DNA from: an uncultured Clostridia bacterium
GTDB taxonomy: Bacteria; Bacillota; Clostridia; TANB77; CAG-465
NCBI GenBank assembly: GCA_934130595.1
Contig: CAKOYF010000001.1
Span: 1-64,000, forward strand
Direction of reading: 5' to 3'
DNA: 64,000 bases
Numbering within the stretch: position 1 is the first letter of the stretch; each line of letters opens with the position of its first letter. Both the position numbers and the translations under genes were made by a program. Below are positions 57,467 through 64,000 of the stretch, piece after piece. The notes beneath the pieces were generated by a model. It searched no databases, was not told where the DNA came from, and worked only from the letters and a program-made list of their open reading frames with translations.

Positions 57467-58852
57467 CTATAGAGAATCAAATATAATCTCTAAGTCAGTC
57501 TCTGCATCTTTTGTTATCTCAAATTCACGATTACTATTCTCTAGGAAATATTTTTCTGGCACATCATATACTTCGATATAGTATTTACCAACAGGTAGAA
57601 CAAAGCCATATTCTGCACCTGAGTTTTTCATGTCTTGAATAAGATGGTGATTTTCGTCATATATTTTATAACTTACAATTTCTACGTCACTTCCATCTTC
57701 TGTTTTAAAATTTAAATTAACATTTCCAACATCAACATTGTCATATGCAGCTACGACATCTTCATATATTCTCTCTTGTGGCTCTAATAATACATATTTT
57801 TTCTTAGAATTTAATTGCTCATAAATCTCACTTCTTAAGAAATATTCAGTAGAGGTCACCTTGCATTGTGTAAAGACTTTTTCTGTACCAATAATTTTTA
57901 TATAGAAAGTCTCTCCATTTTCTACACTAGTTACTTTTTCTCCATTCTCATTTATAGCAAAAGCTTGACTACCTTCAACATGACTTACAACATCTATATT
58001 AACACTAGGATTATATGCATCTCCCATTATTTCTTTAGTTGTATTGTCTGTTATAGTATAATATGCTATTGGTCCTACTAAACTCTCATTACCATCAACA
58101 GTCATTTTTGTTGTATCATCTTTAACTATATAATCTATACTAATCTCATAAGGATTCTCTATTGCCAAATTATATAGTTCTTTTGCTTTAGCTACTACAC
58201 GCTCAACCATATCGCTATACTTCTCTTCACTTGGTTTTATTGCGTCTAGAGAAAATTCACCAATTGCCATACTGTACTTTTCATCAGATACAAGTGCATA
58301 AACAGCTAGTTGAGTCGCTATATATGCCTCTTCCTCATTATTTAATCCAAGCTCTTGATAAGTAACATTAGGATATCCATTTATTAATATAGCAGACATT
58401 TTTCCTTTTGCAAAATAACTTGTTTGTGTCATTTCACCTTCTGGTATAACATCATATCTATATGTTAATGAATATGCTACTTTATCATCTAACTTAGTTT
58501 GAGCTATTTTTATATATGAGTTATTAATTGTATCTATCATGTACTTGGTTAAATCCCCTGATTCGATATTTTTAGTTAATCCTTTTAATTGCTTTTCTAA
58601 TTTTACTCCTTCTTGTCTAAATTGGTTTGTTTCATTATTTGAATGAATTAAGCAAAATATTCCATTATACGCTGCAATGGACAATATAATTGCAATACCA
58701 ATATATTTCCAAGAATTAATCTTTAACTTTTCTTTAAAAGGTAATTTATCATATTCCTCAAGTTCTTTTAAACGAGGCTCCTTATACATAAACTTTCTAT
58801 ATGCCTTTTTGATTCTTGTAATTATACTCAACTTCTTCTCATTGGATTTCAT
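57467..58852 (-). CDS. Membrane-anchored thioester-domain-like protein lacking the thioester Cys
   Basis: A 461-residue type II membrane protein. A basic cytoplasmic N-terminus (about 1-47) and one membrane segment (about 48-69) lead to a TED-like extracellular domain. It aligns with the adhesin encoded next to it: VAYSLTY against VAYCIDY, INGYPN against MNGYPN, NNEEEAYIATQLAVYAL against DNEDEAYMATQMALWEV. The bond-forming Cys is Ser128, while the Gln of the TQ motif (about 181) is kept. A C-terminal Cna-B/SpaA-like domain (about 375-461) has YGFVLPVGKYYIEVYDVPEK. There is no sorting signal. GGAGG precedes the ATG at 58850-58852. Confidence 0.82.
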   Translation of the reverse strand: MKSNEKKLSIITRIKKAYRKFMYKEPRLKELEEYDKLPFKEKLKINSWKYIGIAIILSIAAYNGIFCLIHSNNETNQFRQEGVKLEKQLKGLTKNIESGDLTKYMIDTINNSYIKIAQTKLDDKVAYSLTYRYDVIPEGEMTQTSYFAKGKMSAILINGYPNVTYQELGLNNEEEAYIATQLAVYALVSDEKYSMAIGEFSLDAIKPSEEKYSDMVERVVAKAKELYNLAIENPYEISIDYIVKDDTTKMTVDGNESLVGPIAYYTITDNTTKEIMGDAYNPSVNIDVVSHVEGSQAFAINENGEKVTSVENGETFYIKIIGTEKVFTQCKVTSTEYFLRSEIYEQLNSKKKYVLLEPQERIYEDVVAAYDNVDVGNVNLNFKTEDGSDVEIVSYKIYDENHHLIQDMKNSGAEYGFVLPVGKYYIEVYDVPEKYFLENSNREFEITKDAETDLEIIFDSL

Positions 58853-58953
58853 AATTATTCCTCCTTTTTCAATAATTATTTTTCTTTCGCATATAATTAT
58901 ATCATATTTTTTATGTAAATTCAATAATACTGTGTATATTTGCTCTATAACAT

Positions 58954-58990
58954 AGGCAAAAAAATAAGGTAGCCTAAGCTACCTTATTTT
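58954..58990 (-). terminator. Intrinsic terminator of the LPQTG adhesin gene
   Basis: Stem AAAATAAGGTAGC / GCTACCTTATTTT, tetraloop, T run. Confidence 0.9.
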
Positions 58991-59011
58991 ATTTTTAGTT
59001 TCGTTGTATTT

Positions 59012-61957
59012 CTAGTTTTCTTTTTTAGTAGATAATACTTTCATTAAAGCATATCCTGAAATACTTACTAAAGCTACTACTAGTACTATTGTCATATCTG
59101 CACTTAATAATCCACCAGTTTGTGGTAATCTTTCTTCTTTGTTGTAAATTACTGTTTTGATTATATCTTCGTTTTCAACTTTGAACATGTATGTGTTTTC
59201 ATCTTTTATATATCCGTTTGGAGCTTCTACTTCTTTGAAGTAATATGTTCCATAAGGGATTTTCTTAGATAAAGCTTCACCATTTTCGTCTGAAACGATT
59301 GTATCAACAACTTCACCTTGTTCATTTGTTATTTCAAATTTAGCGCCTGCAAGTGGAGTTTTAGTTCCTTCTATTAATTTGTATATTAATAGTTGTCCTT
59401 TAACATAGTAGTTAACAACATTTTCGATTACATTTTGTCCATCTTCTACGATTGTAAATTCATGGAATGAAGTGTCTATTGCTATGCCTTCTGGAGCTTT
59501 AACTTCTTTGTAGTAATATGTTCCTTTTTCTAGCTCTTTAGATTCTGCAATACCTTCTTCATTTGTAGTCATTTCATCTATTTTTTGTTTATTTGAATCG
59601 TATATTTCGAAAGTAACACCAGCTAGTGGTTCATTGTTTTCATCAACTTTAATTATTTTTAGTTTACCATGTTTTAGTTCGTTGATTACTGTTTTTTGTA
59701 TTACTTGATTATTTTCAGTTAATACAAATTGATGTTCGCTTTCATCCATTACAACATTGTCTGGAGCTTTAGTCTCTTTGTAGTAATATGTTCCTAGTGG
59801 TAATTCTTTAGAGCTTGCTTTACCATCTTTGTTTGTAATGATGTGATCTACGACATTTTTGCTTTCGTCTAAGATATCAAATTCTACTCCATCAAGTGGT
59901 GTATTATTGCTATCTATTTTTGTTATTTGTAAAGTTCCTTTTGCAACTTTATTAACAACTTTAACTGATACTAATTTTCCATCATTTGTGATTTCAAATT
60001 TGTATTCGTTGCTGTCTATAACATATCCATTTGGTACTTCTATTTCTTTATAGTAGTATGTTCCTGGTGTTAATTCTTTACTTACAGCAATACCATTTGC
60101 ATCTGTTATTACTGTTTCAACAACTTTTTTATTTTCATCTAAGATATTGAACTTAACATTTGCTATTGCTCTGTCATCATCACTTACTTTAGTTATTTTT
60201 AAAGAACCTTTAATTTTTTCATTAACGATATCTTTTCTAACTATTTGATCTTGTGTTTCTACTTTAAATTCATATACTCCACTATCAATTTTTACATTGT
60301 CTGGAGCTTCTATTTCTTGATAATAGTAAGTTCCTAATGGTAAGTTTTTAGCTCCTGCAAGTCCTTTTGCATTAGTTGTTAATGTTAATATAACATTTTT
60401 ATCTGCATCTAAAATGTTGAATTTTACACCTTCAATTGGTGTTTTATCTTCATCTGTTTTTACTATTAATAAGTTACCTTTACATCTTTCGTTTGTTACT
60501 GTTTGATAGAATGTTCTATTTACTTCATCAACTTTTAAAGTGTAAGTTTTAGTATCCATTATATATCCTTCTGGAGCAGATATTTCTTTGAAGTAATATG
60601 TTCCATAGTCTAAGTTGATACTAGCTTTACCTTCTTCATTAGTTGTTACTCTTCCAACAACTTTATTGTTGCTATCTTGTATCTCAAAAGTTACGTTTGC
60701 TAATGGTTTGTTTGTATCATCTACTTTTGTTATAACTAATCTACCAGTTATTCTGTTGTTTACAAATTTAACTTCTGCAGTTTGATTTGCTACAACAGTT
60801 ACATTTTTGCTTTTTTCAGTTATTGTATAACCTTGTGGTGCTGATACTTCTTCTAATATGTATTGTCCTTGTGGTACTTTGTAGAAGTTTATAATACCAT
60901 CATCACCAGTTGTTACTTGACCGTAACTTTTTCCTGTTGTGTCTTTAAGTTCAAATGTTGCTCCTGATACTGGTTGATCATCTTGGTCAACTTTAACTAG
61001 TTTAATTTTTCCTAAAGTTGTTACTTTTTCCCATTCTATTGTTAATTCTCTTTCAGCTGTATTTGGTTCAGTTTCTATTTTTACATAGTCTTGAACTGTC
61101 TCACCTGGTTTTGTATAAATAGCACCAACTTTTCTGTCTATATCTGTTGTAAATTTAATTTTGAAAGTTTTGCTATCTTCTGATGAGCTCATTCTTACAT
61201 ATACAGAATCTCCACTAGATAATGATGTTTTTTCATTACCGTTTGCATCTGTTATTTTAGCAGATGCAGGTGCATTTATTAATGATGCTGTTATAGATTT
61301 AACTATAGCAGATTGTGTTCCTTCTATTGTTACAGTATAAGGTCCAATTAAAGCATCATTACCTAAATAACTTAAACCAGCTTGGCTGTTATCTATAACC
61401 ATTGTAGGTACTGTTGTATATGGATTAGCTTCAGCCATAGCAACTAATCTTTTTGCAGCAGCTACTGATTTGTTATAGAAATCTTCTTTTCCTGCTTTAG
61501 GACTTACATTTTCTACTCTAAATATCAATCCTGATTTTTGAGATTCACCTGTTCTGTTCATAACTTCCCATAAAGCCATTTGTGTTGCCATATAAGCTTC
61601 ATCTTCGTTATCGCATCCTAAAGCTGCAGGTGAATTGTTTGGGTAACCATTCATTAATATAGCCATACCTTGGTCAGATAAATAGCTTCTAAATGTCATA
61701 GTACCGCTTGGTGCTGGACATGTGTAGTCAATACAATATGCTACATCTCCACCTAATGTTGCTCTACTATACCAAACATTTTTTCCATTTCCTGAATCAT
61801 AACCTACAGATACTACTCCTGGTGAATAGTATTGTAATTGTTGTGCTGTTGCTTTAACAGCAAATGGACTAAATTCTAGCATAAGTAAAGCTACAAGTAA
61901 AACCATACTAGTAATTTTAAGTTTAAGTCTTTTAACGTTTTTAAATATTTTTACCAT
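59012..61957 (-). CDS. Sortase-anchored thioester adhesin with seven Cna-B repeats
   Basis: A 981-residue surface protein. A signal peptide (about 1-38) is followed by a thioester domain with YCIDYTC (Cys75) and EAYMATQMALW (Gln126), the expected Cys-Gln cross-link for covalent host or surface binding. A strand-rich spacer leads to seven tandem SpaA/Cna-B repeats of about 85-90 residues (starts GKIKLVKVD, GRLVITKVD, GNLLIVKTD, GSLKITKVS, GTLQITKID, GKLKIIKVD, GQLLIYKL). Each has the Lys, Glu (as in KEVxAPxGY) and C-terminal Asn expected for isopeptide bonds. It ends LPQTGG, a membrane segment and STKKEN. The start at 61955-61957 has GGAGG; a GTG two codons earlier is rejected. Confidence 0.94.
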   Translation of the reverse strand: MVKIFKNVKRLKLKITSMVLLVALLMLEFSPFAVKATAQQLQYYSPGVVSVGYDSGNGKNVWYSRATLGGDVAYCIDYTCPAPSGTMTFRSYLSDQGMAILMNGYPNNSPAALGCDNEDEAYMATQMALWEVMNRTGESQKSGLIFRVENVSPKAGKEDFYNKSVAAAKRLVAMAEANPYTTVPTMVIDNSQAGLSYLGNDALIGPYTVTIEGTQSAIVKSITASLINAPASAKITDANGNEKTSLSSGDSVYVRMSSSEDSKTFKIKFTTDIDRKVGAIYTKPGETVQDYVKIETEPNTAERELTIEWEKVTTLGKIKLVKVDQDDQPVSGATFELKDTTGKSYGQVTTGDDGIINFYKVPQGQYILEEVSAPQGYTITEKSKNVTVVANQTAEVKFVNNRITGRLVITKVDDTNKPLANVTFEIQDSNNKVVGRVTTNEEGKASINLDYGTYYFKEISAPEGYIMDTKTYTLKVDEVNRTFYQTVTNERCKGNLLIVKTDEDKTPIEGVKFNILDADKNVILTLTTNAKGLAGAKNLPLGTYYYQEIEAPDNVKIDSGVYEFKVETQDQIVRKDIVNEKIKGSLKITKVSDDDRAIANVKFNILDENKKVVETVITDANGIAVSKELTPGTYYYKEIEVPNGYVIDSNEYKFEITNDGKLVSVKVVNKVAKGTLQITKIDSNNTPLDGVEFDILDESKNVVDHIITNKDGKASSKELPLGTYYYKETKAPDNVVMDESEHQFVLTENNQVIQKTVINELKHGKLKIIKVDENNEPLAGVTFEIYDSNKQKIDEMTTNEEGIAESKELEKGTYYYKEVKAPEGIAIDTSFHEFTIVEDGQNVIENVVNYYVKGQLLIYKLIEGTKTPLAGAKFEITNEQGEVVDTIVSDENGEALSKKIPYGTYYFKEVEAPNGYIKDENTYMFKVENEDIIKTVIYNKEERLPQTGGLLSADMTIVLVVALVSISGYALMKVLSTKKEN

Positions 61958-62012
61958 ATTCACATACCTCCTTAAACAAACCTATAACTTTTTATCTCTA
62001 GTTCACAATATC

Positions 62013-62041
62013 ATTATACCACACTTTTTCGTTGTAGTCAA
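62013..62041 (-). promoter_or_regulatory. Sigma-A promoter of the LPQTG adhesin
   Basis: TTGACT at 62036-62041, 17 bases, TATAAT at 62013-62018. Confidence 0.87.
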
Positions 62042-62239
62042 TGTTTTTAGGAGGTAATAGCAAGATAATTTTACATAAAAATGCTTTTTATCTTTAATTT
62101 TAAAATTAACATAATTATACTTTTAGGCATTTATGAGGGTTTGTAACGAATTTGCACTATTTTTGCAACATTTTAGTAATATTCTTTTATAGTGCTTAAT
62201 TTTAACCTTTGGGCAAAACTTTATTTTTTTTATGTTACA

Positions 62240-62271
62240 AAAAATAAAAGTACGAAAAAATTTTTCGTACT
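62240..62271 (-). terminator. Intrinsic terminator of the ABC permease operon
   Basis: Minus-strand stem AAAGTACGAAAAA / TTTTTCGTACTTT followed by TTATTTTTTG. Confidence 0.85.
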
Positions 62272-62272
62272 T

Positions 62273-63073
62273 TTAATCTTTCATAGCCATGCTATTGCCT
62301 GACTCATAGCTCTTCATTGCTCTATAAAATATTTTAACTGCTATAAATAAGTATATTGCTCCTACTACAAATATTAATAATAAATTTAATATACTAAAGT
62401 TTTCCATTATCCTTGCTGGTATATACGCAACATATGCAACAGGAACTACTGTGTATAATATTATTTTTATTCCTATTTTAAATATGTTTTCTGGATAAGT
62501 GGCAAATGTTATAAAAAGCATTTCAACATATCTATTAGCTATTGTTTGTGTATCTCCAATCCATACAGATACAGCTCTACATATAATTTCAGTTGAGAAA
62601 AAGAATACACTACCAAAAGTTGCTATTGCTATTAATAAAAGTATTTTTCCTATATCTCCACCTGTTGCTATAATTCCAACAAACAATCCATATAGTAAAT
62701 CACCAAAAGCGCTAAACTCACATTTAGATGTGGCTACATTTAGTAATAGATTTTTTGGCTGTAATAGATAACTGTCCATTGCACCTGTAATTATATATTT
62801 ATTAATTTGTTGTACTCCGGCAAAGAAAAAATATGTTATGCCGTATGACATAGTAGAAAAAGCCCATATATATAATACATTATTAAATACTAGTCCACTA
62901 TCTTGTCCTCCGTTTTTAAATACTACTGACCAAAATACAAGAAAAAAAGCATTATTTATGAACATAAATATAGTCTGTATAAGAAAGCTTACTTTATACG
63001 CCATTGCTGACTTTATACTAACTTTTATAGCATTAAAGAAATATTTTATATTATTTTTAACCTCCATTAACAT
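62273..63073 (-). CDS. ABC-2 family transporter permease (second subunit)
   Basis: A 266-residue membrane protein with six hydrophobic segments. The pattern KVSFLIQTIFMFINNAFFLV near the N-terminus, MDSYLLQPKNLLLN and SVWIGDTQTIANRY matches the ABC2_membrane_6 (DUF990) permeases, which work as pairs with one ATPase. It overlaps the preceding permease gene by 17 bases. I keep ATG 63071-63073, which has GGAGTGA upstream; an ATG two codons later has no better site. The exported substrate is unknown. A terminator follows. Confidence 0.85.
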   Translation of the reverse strand: MLMEVKNNIKYFFNAIKVSIKSAMAYKVSFLIQTIFMFINNAFFLVFWSVVFKNGGQDSGLVFNNVLYIWAFSTMSYGITYFFFAGVQQINKYIITGAMDSYLLQPKNLLLNVATSKCEFSAFGDLLYGLFVGIIATGGDIGKILLLIAIATFGSVFFFSTEIICRAVSVWIGDTQTIANRYVEMLFITFATYPENIFKIGIKIILYTVVPVAYVAYIPARIMENFSILNLLLIFVVGAIYLFIAVKIFYRAMKSYESGNSMAMKD

Positions 63074-63830
63074 TTATATTTCTCACTCCTTTCAAATTAA
63101 TAGCATAGGCTGCACCATATACTACTAATAAAGCTATTACTTGACACCCTATTAATGTCAAAGCTGTATTTAAGTCATAACTTACTAAAATTTTTCCAGG
63201 AGGAAAAACTTCATACGTAGTTGGTAAGAATCTAAGTATTGTTTGAACAGTACTAGGAAAAAATTCTATTGGCGTAAAAATTAATAGCAGCATTGCCTTT
63301 GATATCACCATATAAAACGATTTATTTTCTTCAGTCAAAAATGCAAGCATTCCTATAAATACTGACATCATAATTGCTATACTTAGTGATAATATAAGTG
63401 ATATAAAAAACAAGCATATTTGTAATGGCTCAAGTGTTATTTTACCTGCCATACATATTCCTAAAATAATTCCAAATACAAAATTCACTCCTATATTTAC
63501 TATAGATGTAGCTTCTAAAGAAATAACGTACTTCATAAAACTAAGTGGCTTAGTCAAGATATTTGCAACATCTCCATTTTTTATCATATTAGATATATTT
63601 ATATAGTTCTTTTTACCAACTGAGTAAGCTATAAATTCTCCAACAATGATATACCAAATAAGTTCATTTTTAGTATATCCTGCTACTGCTTTTCCTTGCA
63701 ATATATAATTCCATAAAGCATTAAATACAAATATATGCACTGCAAAGGATAGCATAGAAAACAAATAATCTACTTTAAAATTAAATTCAGATTTTAAATT
63801 GAATTTAAAAATAGCTAAATATTTTTTCAT
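63057..63830 (-). CDS. ABC-2 family transporter permease (first subunit)
   Basis: A 257-residue membrane protein with six hydrophobic segments, of the same ABC2_membrane_6 type as its partner: FKVDYLFSMLSFAVHIFVFN, NGDVANILTKPLSFMKYVIS, and IEFFPSTVQTILRFLPTTY. The gene lies two bases after the ATPase gene, whose end supplies the AGGAG ribosome binding site, and overlaps the next permease. The three genes form a complete exporter of the ATPase-permease-permease kind. The cargo is not indicated; placement beside surface adhesins may be chance. Confidence 0.86.
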   Translation of the reverse strand: MKKYLAIFKFNLKSEFNFKVDYLFSMLSFAVHIFVFNALWNYILQGKAVAGYTKNELIWYIIVGEFIAYSVGKKNYINISNMIKNGDVANILTKPLSFMKYVISLEATSIVNIGVNFVFGIILGICMAGKITLEPLQICLFFISLILSLSIAIMMSVFIGMLAFLTEENKSFYMVISKAMLLLIFTPIEFFPSTVQTILRFLPTTYEVFPPGKILVSYDLNTALTLIGCQVIALLVVYGAAYAINLKGVRNINVNGG

Positions 63831-63832
63831 AA

Positions 63833-64000
63833 CTATCTCCTTTCTTGATAAATTTTCTTAATAACATCTTCAAGTGGTGTTGATTCAATTTGTATATCTA
63901 CTATGTTTCCTACAGATGTAAAATATGAAAGCAAATCTCCCATGTTTACCTTATTAGTGTCTGCAACTAACTCTACCTGATTATGTTCAATCTTTTGTAC
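63833..64000 (-). CDS. ABC transporter ATPase, C-terminal fragment (runs off the window)
   Basis: Only the last 55 codons are inside the window; the gene continues beyond 64000. The visible part reads VELVADTNKVNMGDLLSYFT, then VGNIVDIQIESTPLEDVIKK and ends YQERR. This is the C-terminal accessory region of DrrA-type ABC ATPases, which typically end with a PLEDVF-like motif. Walker motifs lie outside the window. It is the first visible gene of the exporter operon, coupled to the first permease. Confidence 0.75.
   Translation of the reverse strand, partial: VQKIEHNQVELVADTNKVNMGDLLSYFTSVGNIVDIQIESTPLEDVIKKIYQERR

Larger units (their letters stand above)
61958..62272. other. Intergenic region upstream of the adhesin
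   Basis: It holds the adhesin promoter (62013-62041), a leader of about 50 bases, and the terminator of the upstream permease gene (62240-62271). The remaining 200 bases are AT-rich, with a weak GCACTA...TAGTGC inverted repeat at 62154-62195. No gene or riboswitch-like structure was seen. Confidence 0.6.

Overview
The window comes from a very AT-rich, endospore-forming Firmicute of the Clostridia type. The evidence is the sequence content: a complete-looking ctsR-mcsA-mcsB-clpC operon, SpoIIAA/SpoIIAB, SpoIIM, SpoIIP, GPR, SpoVAC/AD/AE, YunB, a SipL-type LysM protein, mini-RNase III and TmcAL, strong GGAGG ribosome binding sites, and many near-consensus sigma-A promoters (TTGACA-17-TATAAT). 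SipL and paired small coat-F-like proteins point to Clostridia rather than Bacilli. The genus cannot be named from sequence alone; an uncultured gut clostridium is a reasonable guess. Nearly all genes lie on the minus strand. Exceptions are spoVAC-AD-AE with two coat-like genes, rplM-rpsI, rpsU, tmcAL and one small membrane protein gene. No tRNA, rRNA, CRISPR or intact mobile element was seen.

Layout. 1-7.5 kb: a VanY-type carboxypeptidase with an Ig-like domain, a zinc-ribbon protein, and the class III heat-shock operon with a CtsR operator. 7.5-16.4 kb: rpoD, dnaG, a sugar nucleotidyltransferase, a 331-aa protein with a short relative encoded upstream, a rhodanese, and a polymer-forming membrane protein. 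16.5-26 kb: gpr, holA, trmFO, topA, spoIIP, a DivIVA-like protein, spoVAC-AD-AE and coat-F-like proteins. 26-34.7 kb: mini-RNase III, an unusual groES-groEL pair, scpA, deoD, recX, recA with a LexA box, and an HD-EAL protein. 35-46.3 kb: rplM-rpsI, PAS and HAD proteins, yunB-sipL, veg, ctpA, rpsU, two pseudouridine synthases, hslO, spoIIAB-spoIIAA (no sigF follows) and a class B sortase. 46.4-56 kb: xerD, spoIIM, rnhA, tmcAL, the alpha ribosomal operon, map, adk, tsaC. 56-64 kb: an accessory surface module (a sorting-signal-like mini-peptide, a 1.1 kb gene desert, two related thioester-domain proteins, one with seven CnaB repeats and LPQTG), then part of an ABC exporter.

How it fits together. 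Housekeeping (replication initiation, transcription, ribosome, tRNA and rRNA modification), stress response (CtsR, LexA) and sporulation genes are interleaved. The most interesting pattern is regulatory. Several genes known or suspected to act in sporulation (spoIIM, gpr, a rhodanese gene, and less clearly spoIIP) begin inside the intrinsic terminator of the upstream housekeeping gene. The hairpin holds the ribosome binding site, and a candidate sigma-E or sigma-G promoter sits in the 5' part of the hairpin. Sporulation transcripts would then lack the 5' arm, leaving the start site open. The surface module pairs a canonical Cys/Gln thioester adhesin with a membrane-anchored relative whose thioester Cys is Ser.
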